Shown here: piece by piece, positions 37,368 through 45,541 of the stretch
Numbering within the stretch: position 1 is the stretch's first letter
Layout: every line of letters starts with the position of its first letter
Assembly: GCF_035953295.1 (NCBI RefSeq)
Contig: NZ_CP108370.1
Location: 62,001 to 126,000 of the forward strand
Source: Streptomyces sp. NBC_01335
GTDB taxonomy: Bacteria; Actinomycetota; Actinomycetes; Streptomycetales; Streptomycetaceae
Direction of reading: 5' to 3'
Length of the DNA stretch: 64,000 nucleotides
Notes under the pieces: model-generated
Database searches by the model: none
Told to the model about the DNA's origin: nothing
The model's input: only the letters and a program-made list of their open reading frames with translations
Program-made: the position numbers and the translations under genes

Positions 37368-38231
37368 ATGACGTACGGAAATGTTTTGCGCCAGGAAATC
37401 AGGGAGTCCGGCACGACGCCGCTCATCGGAATCTACGACATGTACTCCGCGTCGGTGGCCGCCCAGCACTACAACGGCTTCTTCGTCTCCGGATTCGGAT
37501 TCGCCGCGTCCTATTACGGTCTCCCGGACATCGGGTTCATCGCCTGGCCCGACATGGTGGCCTTCGTCGAGCGACTGCGCGGCGCGTTTCCGCGCCAGCA
37601 CCTCCTCGTGGACATCGACGACGGTTACGTCGACCCCGAGGTGGCCTGCCACGTGGTGGAGCGCCTGGAACGCATCGGGGCTTCCGGGGTGATCCTGGAG
37701 GACCAGAAGCGGCCCCGCAGGTGCGGCCACGCGGACGGGAAGCAGGTGCTGCCGCTCGACGAGTACCTGGAGAAGCTGGAGCTCGTGCTGGCCACCCGTA
37801 AGGACCTGGTCGTGGTCGCGCGTACGGACGCCACGGAGGAGGCCGACATCCTGCTCCGGGCGGAGGCCCTCGCCGCGACCGACGCGGACGTGGTCCTCGT
37901 GGACGGGGTGCGCAGCGTCGAGTGGATCAAGCGGATCCGCCAGGTCGTCGGCGACAAGCCGCTGTTGTTCAACCAGATCGCGGGCGGCAAGTCCCCCCGG
38001 CTGTCGCTCACGGAGCTCACGGAACTCGGCGTGGACGTGGCGATCTACAGCACCCCCTGCCTGTTCGCCGCGCACCGCGCGATGGACACGGCACTGGCGG
38101 AGCTGCAGTTCGCGGACGGGCGGCTGCCGGAGGCCGGCGACACCGGTGAGGTCGGTGTCCGCGAGTCGACCGAGCTGCTGGCGCGGAACATCAGCCGCCA
38201 CCACGACGCGCGAGAGGCCGTCTCCGCATGA
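37368..38231 (+). CDS. Isocitrate lyase/PEP mutase superfamily protein, probable C-C lyase
   Basis: 287-residue TIM-barrel enzyme of the ICL/PEPM superfamily. IDDGYVDPEVACHVVERLE carries the metal-binding Asp cluster (~82-85), SGVILEDQKRPRRCGHADGK the active-site loop with Cys ~119, and VVVARTDATEEADILLRAEA the conserved R-T-D segment. The CGH loop is typical of 2-methylisocitrate/isocitrate-type lyases; PEP mutases have EDKxxPKxNS instead, so phosphonate synthesis is unlikely. The substrate is not predictable. ATG 37368 follows GGAG with an 8-nt spacer. The stop overlaps the next start (ATGA), beginning a three-gene coupled operon. Confidence 0.82.
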   Translation: MTYGNVLRQEIRESGTTPLIGIYDMYSASVAAQHYNGFFVSGFGFAASYYGLPDIGFIAWPDMVAFVERLRGAFPRQHLLVDIDDGYVDPEVACHVVERLERIGASGVILEDQKRPRRCGHADGKQVLPLDEYLEKLELVLATRKDLVVVARTDATEEADILLRAEALAATDADVVLVDGVRSVEWIKRIRQVVGDKPLLFNQIAGGKSPRLSLTELTELGVDVAIYSTPCLFAAHRAMDTALAELQFADGRLPEAGDTGEVGVRESTELLARNISRHHDAREAVSA

Positions 38232-38572
38232 CCGTACGCACACTTCCGGCCGGGGCGGCTCCCTCCCGCCCCGGCCGGGGGCCGCACCGGCGTCCGTACC
38301 CCGGTCGGGGCTCCACCGCCGCGGTGACGCTGGTCGCGGCGGTTCTCACCGCCGTCGGCTCTCCTGCCGCGGCCGGGGACCTGACGCTGATCGGCGACCT
38401 GAAGCTGATCGACAACTCGAACGCGGACTCCTGGCTGGAGATCGACCGCACGGCCAACACCAACCACGGAAGCGGCACTTCGGGCAGTGATCACGACGGC
38501 AGCGCGGTGGACCTCATGGACACCCTGATCAACCCCGACAGCACGGACGACGATTCCGAGGACGGCGGGTGA
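38228..38572 (+). CDS. Small secreted acidic protein of unknown function
   Basis: 114 residues. A basic N-terminus (RRPYPGR) and hydrophobic AAVTLVAAVLTAVGSPAAAG form a signal peptide with cleavage near residue 50. The mature part (~65 residues) is Asp/Ser/Asn-rich, begins DLTLIGDLKLIDNSNADSWL and ends in an acidic DDDSEDGG tail, suggesting metal or polycation binding. It overlaps both neighbours by 4 nt (ATGA before, GTGA after). No family recognised. Confidence 0.7.
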   Translation: MTVRTLPAGAAPSRPGRGPHRRPYPGRGSTAAVTLVAAVLTAVGSPAAAGDLTLIGDLKLIDNSNADSWLEIDRTANTNHGSGTSGSDHDGSAVDLMDTLINPDSTDDDSEDGG

Positions 38573-39732
38573 CCGGCACCGGGCGGCAGAGCACCCACGA
38601 CCGCTCACCGGGCGCTCCTCCTTCCGGACCGCACCCAGCGGCTCCGGAGAGCCCAGCGGCCCCGGACAGCTCCAACGCTCCGGAGAGCCCAGCGGCCTTG
38701 GAGAGATCGAAGCCGCAACGCCCCTTCCGGTGGCCGAAGTTCCTCGACCCCTATGTGACGGCGCTCATCGCCACCGTCGCTCTGGCGGCGCTGCTGCCGG
38801 CCTCCGGCGGGGCCGAGGCGGCCACACGGACCGCGTCGGAGGCCGCGATCGTTCTCCTCTTCTTCCTCTACGGCGTGCGGCTCTCCACCCGGGAGACGCT
38901 GGCGGGCCTGCGCCGTATCCGCCTCCATACACTGATCCTGCTCTCCACCTTCGTCCTGTTCCCGCTGCTCGGGCTGGTGGCACTCCGGCTCGCGCCTGAT
39001 CTGCTCGCCGGTCAACTCGGCGCCGGGCTGCTGTTCCTGAGCGTCGTGCCGTCCACCGTCCAGTCGTCGGTGGCGCTGACCTCGACCGCCGGGGGCGACA
39101 TCGCGGCGGCCATCTGCGCCGGCACCTACTCCAGTCTGATCGGGCTCGCGGCCACCCCGCTGCTCGCCGCCTGGTTGATCGGCTCGGAGGTCAGCCTCTC
39201 GGCGGACGGACTGCTGCGCATCGGCGGCCAGTTGTTCGCCCCGTTCGTCGCCGGGCAACTGCTCCGCCGACGGATCGGAGGGTTCGTCGCCAGGAACAAG
39301 CGCGTCCTCGGCCCCGTGGACCGCGCCTCCATCCTGCTGGTGGTCTACGTGGCGTTCAGCGCGGGGATGAACCAGGGCGTCTGGAGCCGTGTCACCCCGG
39401 TCCGGCTGCTCGGGCTGCTGGCGGTCCTCGCGGTACTGCTCGCGGTGGCCCTGGCCTTTACACAGACCGTGGCCCGGTTCGCCGGGCTGGACCGCCCGTC
39501 GCGGATCGCGATGGTGATGTGCGGCTCGCAGAAGAGCCTGGCGAACGGGCTGCCCATGGCCGCCGTGCTCTTCGGCGGCAGGGCCGCGCTGGCCGTACTC
39601 CCCCTGATGCTCTATCACCAGATGCAGTTGATGGTCTGTGCGGGGCTCGCCGGCCGCTGGTCACGGTCGGCACCGGTGGAGCGGCCCGCTCCGGTCGGCC
39701 CGTCCGCGTCCCCGGTGGCCGTCGACGGGTGA
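38569..39732 (+). CDS. Bile acid:sodium symporter-like (SBF-like) transporter
   Basis: 387 residues. About 45 Pro/Ala/Ser-rich residues with repeated ESPAAP-like units precede a 10-helix membrane domain: RWPKFLDPYVTALIATVALA, then LFFLYGVRLSTRETLAGLRR, SVVPSTVQSSVALTSTAGGD and VMCGSQKSLANGLPMAAVLF. These match the SBF-like/DUF4137 group of the BASS family, which move organic anions, often with sodium. Starts at GTG 38569 overlapping the preceding stop. It probably transports the substrate or product of the ICL-family enzyme. Confidence 0.85.
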   Translation: MTGTGRQSTHDRSPGAPPSGPHPAAPESPAAPDSSNAPESPAALERSKPQRPFRWPKFLDPYVTALIATVALAALLPASGGAEAATRTASEAAIVLLFFLYGVRLSTRETLAGLRRIRLHTLILLSTFVLFPLLGLVALRLAPDLLAGQLGAGLLFLSVVPSTVQSSVALTSTAGGDIAAAICAGTYSSLIGLAATPLLAAWLIGSEVSLSADGLLRIGGQLFAPFVAGQLLRRRIGGFVARNKRVLGPVDRASILLVVYVAFSAGMNQGVWSRVTPVRLLGLLAVLAVLLAVALAFTQTVARFAGLDRPSRIAMVMCGSQKSLANGLPMAAVLFGGRAALAVLPLMLYHQMQLMVCAGLAGRWSRSAPVERPAPVGPSASPVAVDG

Positions 39733-39748
39733 GCCGTGCCCGGCCATG

Positions 39749-39792
39749 CGTACAAATCCCTCGCGGTCGGTCCACCGCGAGGGATTTGTACG
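39749..39792. terminator. Exceptionally long perfect hairpin after the SBF-like gene
   Basis: A perfect 19-bp stem (cgtacaaatccctcgcggt and its complement) with a 6-nt loop, beginning 17 nt after the stop codon. AT-rich base and GC-rich top; it can terminate both strands. Confidence 0.8.
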
Positions 39793-39880
39793 GCCGGAAG
39801 AAGGCGCGCAGTTCCTCCGCGTACAGCTCGGGCTCCTGGGGCGTGTGTCGAAAGGAGCGCCGCCCTCCCGGAGGGCGGGG
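39760..39880 (-). pseudogene. Possible C-terminal remnant of a - strand gene
   Basis: The minus frame here reads FRHTPQEPELYAEELRAFF followed by RPYKSLAV, which has natural protein character and G/C third positions, but there is no start, no upstream domain and the frame runs into the hairpin. Probably the tail of a deleted gene; family not recognised. Confidence 0.25.
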
Positions 39881-39939
39881 CGGCGTGGGAGGCACGAGGC
39901 ACTCGCCGACGAGCTGGTGCGGCGGGGGCCTCGCCGCTC

Positions 39940-40254
39940 TCAGGCCGGGTCGGCGGGGAGAGCCGAGTACGGGTGGACTTCGATCCGCATGGGCGGTTCG
40001 GCGAGGAGGTCGATGATCTCGTCGCGCAGCTCGTCGGCGAGCGGGCTGTTCTCGTAGGCGTCCTTGGCCTCGTGGCTGCGGAACACCTCCATGTTCCACA
40101 GCACGTCGGGGTCAGCGTCCTCGCGGGCGATGATGAACCGGTCGGAAGACCCCGACTTCTCCATTCCTTCGGTGGCCAGGGCGAACAGTCTGTCGCCGAG
40201 CCCGGGCTTGGCGCGCATCTTGATGAGGTAGGCGGGCTGGTCCTGCAGGGCCAT
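39940..40254 (-). CDS. Antibiotic biosynthesis monooxygenase (ABM) domain protein
   Basis: 104-residue ferredoxin-like dimeric alpha/beta-barrel protein. YLIKMRAKPGLGDRLFALAT is the typical first strand and helix, and VLWNMEVFRSHEAKDAYENS the third strand and helix with the conserved Trp/Asn. Homologues act as quinol monooxygenases or haem-degrading enzymes; which applies is unclear. ATG 40254 follows AAGGAG-like sequence. Divergent from a damaged tetR with two operators between them. Confidence 0.82.
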   Translation of the reverse strand: MALQDQPAYLIKMRAKPGLGDRLFALATEGMEKSGSSDRFIIAREDADPDVLWNMEVFRSHEAKDAYENSPLADELRDEIIDLLAEPPMRIEVHPYSALPADPA

Positions 40255-40310
40255 GTCTGTCTCCTTCCGCGTCGCGGCGGGCCGTCTGGCGCGAGCCGCC
40301 ACTCAACTGC

Positions 40311-40349
40311 TGGAATGCCGTTCCAGAACAAGCGTGGAACAACGTTCCA
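40311..40349. promoter_or_regulatory. Two tandem TetR-type operators
   Basis: TGGAATGCCGTTCCA (40311-40325) and TGGAACAACGTTCCA (40335-40349) are 15-bp dyads with centres 24 bp apart, in the spacer between the ABM gene and the tetR-derived gene. TGGAAC-type palindromes are classical TetR family operators. Confidence 0.8.
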
Positions 40350-40368
40350 ATTATGTCGAAAGGGAGGA

Positions 40369-41136
40369 GTGACACCGCCCACGACGCGCAAGAAGCCCGA
40401 GCGACGCACCAACCCCCTCTCCCGCGAGCGGGTCGTCGATGCCGCTGTCGACCCGCTGGACGCGGCAGGCGAAAGCGGATTGACCTTCCGGGCGACCGAG
40501 AGGCACCCCTGGCTCGCTCCCCAGATCACCGCCCAGCTCGCCCACAACCCCACCGGCCCGGTGACGGCCCGCGTCTTCGAGGACATCGGCCGCCAGGGGT
40601 CTGCTCCCGACGGACCCACGAGCAGTCGGTTCAGCGCGACGTCCGCCCTGATGCACTACCTCCTCGGCGCCGCCGGCCAGAACGCCGCGAACCTCGAACG
40701 CGCCCGCAGCCTCGGACCGGAAGCCGATCGCAACTCCTGCATGGACACCGTGGCGGACGCATGGAAACAGCTCAGCCCCGAGGACTACCCCTTCACCCGA
40801 GCCATCGCCGACCACGGACTCGACCACGACGACCGGACACGGTTCCTGGCCGGTATCGACCTCATCTCTCAGATGCAGAGCATCGTCACCAACCTCCGTG
40901 GGCAGAACACCTGGGCGGCGCCGCAAGGGGTCCCCGGGTGGCTCGCGGAGGGCGGGGCGCAGCTCTTCGCGGATCGCGGAGGAGTGGACGAGGAGGCGGC
41001 CCGGACGATGACCACGGACCGGCCAGGACCGCCACCTGGCCCGAACCACAGCACGCCACCGATCACTTCGGCAGATCTGCGGAGAGGAAGGGTGCGAGGA
41101 GCGCGAACAGCGCGTCGGTCCGGTCGAGGGGGATGA
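40369..41136 (+). pseudogene. TetR family regulator with an apparent in-frame loss of the HTH core
   Basis: GTG 40369 follows GGGAGG. Residues ~20-45 (LSRERVVDAAVDPLDAAGES, then GLTFRAT) start a TetR HTH, but the recognition helix and tyrosine-rich turn are absent: the sequence jumps to HPWLAPQITAQLAHNPTGPV, which belongs to the ligand-binding domain. The rest (FEDIGRQ, SATSALMHYLLGAAGQNAAN, DHDDRTRFLAGIDLI) is intact TetR C-domain. About 40-60 residues are missing in frame. The last ~75 residues are compositionally odd and overlap the converging hydrolase gene, suggesting a lost native stop. Probably unable to bind DNA. Confidence 0.6.
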
Positions 41137-41920
41137 TGTGGCCGCAGTCCTGGAGTTGGTGTCCGATCAGGTCATCGGTGAGGGGACGGAGTTGGTGTTC
41201 GAGCCCGGCGCCGACGGGGTGTGAGCCGATGGCCAGGGTGGGCATGGTCAGCCGGGTCGTCGTGACGGCCTCATGGATCTGCTGGGCACTGGTGGGCAGG
41301 GCCCGGTAGTAGGAGAAGGCGCAGCGCAGGGCTTCACTGCCGGTGTATGCGTGGACGAAGGCCGCCCGGATGTCGTCGGGGACTCCTCGCCCGCGCGTCC
41401 CCAGGTCGAGGAACCAGTCGATGTACGGGGCTTCGTTTCCGGTCAGGACGGTCTCGGCGAGGCCGGGGACGGCGTGGAAGCCGAACCACCACGGGGTGCC
41501 GCCCGCGAGGCCGTGCTCTGCTCCGGGCAGGCGGCCGAGCAGCGCCTCCATCACGACCAGGCGCCGGACGAGGCCGGGTCGCCGCAGCGCGAGCAGTACG
41601 GCAGGGGCGGTGCCCGCGTCGATGCCGACCACCGCTGCCGAGGGCTCGCCGAGCGCGTCGAGCAGTCCTTCGGCGTCGGCGGCGAGCGTGCCTGCGTCGT
41701 ACCCGTCGGTGGCACGTTCACTGGCGCCGAAGCCGCGGAGGTCCGGGGCTATGACCCGGTACTGCCCGGCCAGTCGGCCCATGATTCCGCTCCAGAGTTG
41801 CCACGTGTGCGGGAAGCCGTGCAGCAGGAGGACCGCAGGTCCGTCCCCGGCGATTGCGACATTGAGTTGGACGCCGTTGGTGGTGATGCGGCGTAGTCGG
41901 GGGGTGGTGGCGACGGGCAT
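41063..41920 (-). CDS. Alpha/beta hydrolase, epoxide hydrolase/dehalogenase-like
   Basis: 285 residues. The oxyanion motif LLLHGFPHTWQLW and VIAPDLRGFGASE are typical of epoxide hydrolases. The nucleophile elbow is VVGIDAGTAPA, so the nucleophile is Asp rather than Ser, as in epoxide hydrolases and haloalkane dehalogenases; LQDCGHIIPLDR supplies the catalytic His. Substrate unknown. It is divergent from an HxlR regulator, which may control it. Confidence 0.85.
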   Translation of the reverse strand: MPVATTPRLRRITTNGVQLNVAIAGDGPAVLLLHGFPHTWQLWSGIMGRLAGQYRVIAPDLRGFGASERATDGYDAGTLAADAEGLLDALGEPSAAVVGIDAGTAPAVLLALRRPGLVRRLVVMEALLGRLPGAEHGLAGGTPWWFGFHAVPGLAETVLTGNEAPYIDWFLDLGTRGRGVPDDIRAAFVHAYTGSEALRCAFSYYRALPTSAQQIHEAVTTTRLTMPTLAIGSHPVGAGLEHQLRPLTDDLIGHQLQDCGHIIPLDRTDALFALLAPFLSADLPK

Positions 41921-42020
41921 GACGGCTCCTCCGGCTGGTTACCATGGGTGACCACAGAACGATAGGTAACTCTCCGGCCGCTTCCTAGACGGCACTTTCA
42001 GGGAAGGTGGTGAGCCACAG

Positions 42021-42431
42021 GTGACCACCCGAGGAGCCCGGTCCACCGGTCGCGGGATACGCGGCGATCTGTTCGATCCCCGTTGCCCGACACGGCAGTT
42101 GCTGGACCGCATCGGTACGAAGTGGACGTCCATGGCCGTCAAGACGCTCGCCGACGCCGCACCGGACGAGGTGCGTTTCGCGGAGCTGAGACGCCGGATG
42201 CCCGGCGTCTCGCAGAAGATGCTGTCCGTGACGCTGCGAAGCCTGACCCGCGACGGGCTGGTGTCGCGCCGGGTCGAACCGACAGTGCCGCCACGTGTCT
42301 TCTACCGGCTCACCGGACTCGGGCTGTCCCTGGAAGCCGCGCTTTCGGGGCTGCGGACGTGGGCGGAGGAGCACATGGCCGAGATCGACCACGCCAACGA
42401 AGCCGCCGACCAGGAGGCGGAGGAGGGGTAG
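42021..42431 (+). CDS. HxlR family transcriptional regulator
   Basis: 136-residue winged-helix protein. CPTRQLLDRIGTKWTSMAVK and FAELRRRMPGVSQKMLSVTL followed by RSLTRDGLVSRR are the HxlR signature. GTG 42021 is the start. The 100-nt spacer to the divergent hydrolase gene contains GGTTACC (41937-41943) and GGTAAC (41965-41970) elements in inverted orientation that may be its operator. Confidence 0.88.
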   Translation: MTTRGARSTGRGIRGDLFDPRCPTRQLLDRIGTKWTSMAVKTLADAAPDEVRFAELRRRMPGVSQKMLSVTLRSLTRDGLVSRRVEPTVPPRVFYRLTGLGLSLEAALSGLRTWAEEHMAEIDHANEAADQEAEEG

Positions 42432-42949
42432 GCGGGCCGGTGCGGCGACGAGGCGCAGCAGACCGACGGCGGCGATCGTGCCGGAACTCACGACGGTGAC
42501 CGGCGCCCCTTTCGCCACCTGCCCGTACAACCCGGCTCGACAACACGGTGATGTCGGTGACGGTCGTCGGGCCGGCGGTGATCGCGATCGGCGTGCAACT
42601 GCTCGGGGACGTACTGGCGCGGGTCATGCGGAAGTGACGCGCGAAGGTGTCCGTGGTCCGTGGCGGATCGGTGCCGGGTGTGTCGGATACGGTGCATCGC
42701 GGCGAAGGGCTGTCCCGTGCTCCGTGGTGGATCGGTGCGCGGCGTCGGATGCGGTGCGCCACAAGGCGGAGGAGCGATTCGCATACTGGATGTACGCGGA
42801 CGTTCCGACAACGCGGCGAGGTGCCGTATCGGACGCCGCGCACCCGCCGGGGATCGCGGGACAGCACTGAGGCGCCGTAGCTGCCGTCGCGCCCCCGCCG
42901 GGGAGTACGGGGCAGCCTCAGGTGAACACGAGCGGCGGGAGCGCAGCAG
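42432..42949. other. Decayed intergenic region with a permease-tail remnant and imperfect repeats
   Basis: About 520 nt. A + frame at 42536-42637 reads LDNTVMSVTVVGPAVIAIGV followed by QLLGDVLARVMRK and a TGA; this looks like the C-terminus of an ABC permease but is only about 33 codons. Next come two imperfect ~40-nt copies at 42658-42700 and 42721-42762 (ccgtgg-ggatcggtg...cggatgcggtgc). Further imperfect copies (ccgccgggga elements) lie at 42841-42910. No complete gene is seen. Confidence 0.4.
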
Positions 42950-43444
42950 ATGGGCCGGACACGCACGTACGACTGGGAAGACCCGTCGGTCTCGGCCGGT
43001 GCCGTGGGGGCGGCGACCGGCCTGGAGATGCTGCGCGACCTCGTGGCCGGGCGTCTCCCCAGCCCGCCGATCAGCCGGATGATGGGCTTCCGGATCACCG
43101 AAGTGGACGTCGGGCGGGCGGTGTTCACCCTGGAACCGGGCGAGGAGCACTACAACCCGATCGGCAGTGTCCACGGCGGTGTGTACGCGACGCTGCTCGA
43201 CTCGGCGGCCGGCTGTGCCGTGCACTCGGTGCTGCCCGCCGGGGTGGGGTACACCTCGCTCGACCTCAACGTGAAGTTCCTCCGGACGATCACGGCGGAA
43301 ACCGGGACCGTACGGGCGGTGGGCACCGTCCTCAAGAACGGCCGCACCACCTGCCTGGCCCAGGCGGAGCTCCTCGACGAGGAGGACCACCTCCTCGCCC
43401 ACGCGACCAGCACCTGCCTGCTCGTCCCGCTGAAACCGCGGTAG
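42950..43444 (+). CDS. PaaI family hotdog-fold thioesterase
   Basis: 164 residues. EEHYNPIGSVHGGVYATLLD with the HGG loop and acidic residue of the helix, and GVGYTSLDLNVKFLRTITAE, are the hallmarks of PaaI/YbgC-like acyl-CoA thioesterases. Hydrolyses an acyl- or aryl-CoA of unknown identity. Convergent with the aldolase gene, 33 nt between stops. Confidence 0.88.
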   Translation: MGRTRTYDWEDPSVSAGAVGAATGLEMLRDLVAGRLPSPPISRMMGFRITEVDVGRAVFTLEPGEEHYNPIGSVHGGVYATLLDSAAGCAVHSVLPAGVGYTSLDLNVKFLRTITAETGTVRAVGTVLKNGRTTCLAQAELLDEEDHLLAHATSTCLLVPLKPR

Positions 43445-43477
43445 GCCGGCCCGCACACTGCCCGGCGCCGAGCCGCC

Positions 43478-44140
43478 TCAGGCCCGGGCGCCGGTGCCGC
43501 TGCCGGCGCCCCAGGGTGACGCGTACTTGGCGGCGAGCAGCGCCGATTCCTCGGGGCTGAGGAGGCGGGCCGGCCGGTCGCCCAGGGCCAGGAGGAGCGC
43601 GGAGACCTCCTCCAGTTCGACCGCCGACTCGACCGCTGCCCCCATGTCGGTGCCCGCGACCACCGGCCCGTGGTTCTGCAACAGTGCCGCCCGCAGCGGG
43701 AAGCCGAGGCCGGCGAGATGCTCCGCCTGTGCGGCGTCGCCCGGCGGTGCGTACGGGAGGAGGGGCGTCTGGCCGACCCGCATGACGAAGTACGGCGTCA
43801 GCGGTGGGACGGCGCTCCGCGGCGACCAGGGTGGGAGGCAGGAGACCGCGGTGGCGTGGCGGGAGTGCAGGTGCACCACGGCGCCGGCTTCGGGGTTCCT
43901 GCGGTAGAAGGCCGTGTGGAGCGGGAACTCCTTGGAGGGGCGGGGCCCGTCGACGTACTGTCCGTCGGGGTCCAGGACGCTCAGCGCTCCGGGGTCGATA
44001 CGGGCGAGGTCGGCGCCGGTCGGGGTGATCAGGATGTGCTCGCCGTCGCGGACGCTGAGGTTGCCGGAGGAGCCGGGGCTGAGGCCGAGGGCCGCGAAGT
44101 GTGCTCCGGCAGCCGCGAGGTCGGCTCGGGGGGTACTCAT
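43478..44140 (-). CDS. Class II aldolase/adducin family protein, OtnC-like decarboxylase
   Basis: 220 residues. SPGSSGNLSVRDGEHILITP is the phosphate-binding start, EFPLHTAFYRRNPEAGAVVH followed by LHSRHA gives the zinc His pair, and LLQNHGPVVAG the later His. Its position directly after an OtnK-type kinase gene (ATGA overlap, 44140-44137) points to 3-oxo-tetronate-4-phosphate decarboxylation, the second step of four-carbon acid-sugar catabolism. Confidence 0.85.
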   Translation of the reverse strand: MSTPRADLAAAGAHFAALGLSPGSSGNLSVRDGEHILITPTGADLARIDPGALSVLDPDGQYVDGPRPSKEFPLHTAFYRRNPEAGAVVHLHSRHATAVSCLPPWSPRSAVPPLTPYFVMRVGQTPLLPYAPPGDAAQAEHLAGLGFPLRAALLQNHGPVVAGTDMGAAVESAVELEEVSALLLALGDRPARLLSPEESALLAAKYASPWGAGSGTGARA

Positions 44141-45426
44141 ACCAGGACGCTCCAGGCTTCGGTGAAGATGGTCGTGTCGCCGAAGTTGCCGGACTTGAGC
44201 GCGAGGTCAACGGCGTGGTCGCGGTCGTGGACCCGGCCTTCGGCCCGGGCCCAGGCGACGCCCGGGGCGATCGGTGCTCCGATGCTCAGGGTGCGTACGC
44301 CGAGGGCGGTGACCACGGCGCCGGAGGTCTCACCGCCGGCGACCAGGAGTCGGCGGGCGCCCGCGTCGACGAGCCGGGCGGCGCAGGCGGCGAGGGTGCG
44401 TTCGACGAGTTCGGCGGCGGGTTCGGCGCCCGGAGGCGCGGCCTGCTGAAGGTCTCTCAGGTCGTCGACCGCGTAGATGAGCGGTGGCCGCTGCGGGTCG
44501 TCCTGCCAGCAGGCCCGTGCGAAGGCGACGAGGGCGTCGACGCTGCCGGTGAAGTCCGCCCGCAGTGCGACGAGGTCGAGCTTGTGGTGCGGGAGGCGGG
44601 TCCGCCCGTGGGCGACCTGGGCGCGGGTGGCGGAGGAGGCGCTGCCGGACAGTACGACGCCGGGGGCGCCGAGCGCGGAGGCGGGTGTGGCGCGCGCGGC
44701 GTCGGCGTCCGGGCGCGGACCGGTGAGGCCTAGCGCCAGCCCGGCGGCACCGGTGACCAGGGCGAGGTCCTCCGCCGCTGCGGAGACGGTGCGCAGATCG
44801 TCATCGGTGACCGCGTCGACGACGACGAGCGCGTCGGCCGACTCCGGCTCGTCCAGCGCCGCCTTCAGCGCGGCGACACCGGCCCGCACGGTGTCGAGAC
44901 CGACGAGCCGTACCGGGTGGCCGGTCTGCGGGGCGAGGAGCCGCCCGACGTGGGAGTCCCGCATCGGGGTGAGCGGGTGGTGGCGCATCGGGCTGTCCTC
45001 CAGCAGCTCGCCGTGGACGGAGAGCAGCGCGTCCCGGACCGTGCGTCCGGTGGCCGGGAAGGAGGGGACGACGACGCTGCGCCGCTCACCGAGTTCGGCC
45101 AGGAGCGCGTCGGCGACCGGGCCGATGTTGCCGTGCGGGGTGGAGTCGAAGGTCGAGCAGTACTTGAAGTAGAAGCGTCGGCAGCCCGCGTCGCGCAGCG
45201 CGCGGAGGGACGCGAGGGAGTCGGCGACCGCCTCGCCGACGGGGGCGGTGCGTGATTTGAGGGCGACGACCAGGGCATCCGCGTCGCGGACCGCTGCTCC
45301 GCTCCGGCTGTCCGTGATGCCGTCGGGTCCGACGGTCACCACCGTCCGGTAGCCGCGCGCGACGAGCATGGTGGCGAGATCGGTTGCTCCGGTGAAGTCG
45401 TCGGCGATGGCCCCGAGCGTCGGCAT
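44137..45426 (-). CDS. otnK: Four-carbon acid sugar kinase (DUF1537), OtnK-like 3-oxo-tetronate kinase
   Basis: 429 residues. N-terminal GAIADDFTGATDLATMLV, then FYFKYCSTFDSTPHGNIGPV, and the C-terminal nucleotide domain with LVAGGETSGAVV and LKSGNFG. CSTFDSTP and LKSGNFG are characteristic of the OtnK subgroup, which phosphorylates 3-oxo-tetronates. ATG 45426 has AAGGGGG upstream; an earlier in-frame ATG at 45483 would start in the operator region. Coupled to the OtnC-like gene and divergent from the oxidoreductase-permease-deoR transcript. Confidence 0.88.
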   Translation of the reverse strand: MPTLGAIADDFTGATDLATMLVARGYRTVVTVGPDGITDSRSGAAVRDADALVVALKSRTAPVGEAVADSLASLRALRDAGCRRFYFKYCSTFDSTPHGNIGPVADALLAELGERRSVVVPSFPATGRTVRDALLSVHGELLEDSPMRHHPLTPMRDSHVGRLLAPQTGHPVRLVGLDTVRAGVAALKAALDEPESADALVVVDAVTDDDLRTVSAAAEDLALVTGAAGLALGLTGPRPDADAARATPASALGAPGVVLSGSASSATRAQVAHGRTRLPHHKLDLVALRADFTGSVDALVAFARACWQDDPQRPPLIYAVDDLRDLQQAAPPGAEPAAELVERTLAACAARLVDAGARRLLVAGGETSGAVVTALGVRTLSIGAPIAPGVAWARAEGRVHDRDHAVDLALKSGNFGDTTIFTEAWSVLV

Positions 45427-45492
45427 CGGACGGACCCCCTTGCGTTGGGTGCGGTGCCGGGAGGGTGATCCATCGTCCGGCATGTGAAATTA

Positions 45493-45541
45493 TGTTAACA
45501 GACTTTACGCATACGAGATCTGCTGATACATCTTGTTAACA
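45493..45541. promoter_or_regulatory. Paired TGTTAACA palindromes in the acid-sugar divergent promoter
   Basis: Two identical 8-bp palindromes TGTTAACA at 45493-45500 and 45534-45541, 41 bp apart (about four helical turns), flank an AT-rich stretch with promoter-like TATGTT and TACGAGAT elements. Likely operators of the DeoR protein encoded at 48487, controlling both divergent transcripts. Confidence 0.65.

Noticed and set aside
37368..38231. Phosphonate biosynthesis (PEP mutase) for the ICL/PEPM-family gene
   Set aside because: The active-site loop is RRCGH, typical of lyases, not EDKxxPKxNS; no phosphonopyruvate decarboxylase is nearby.
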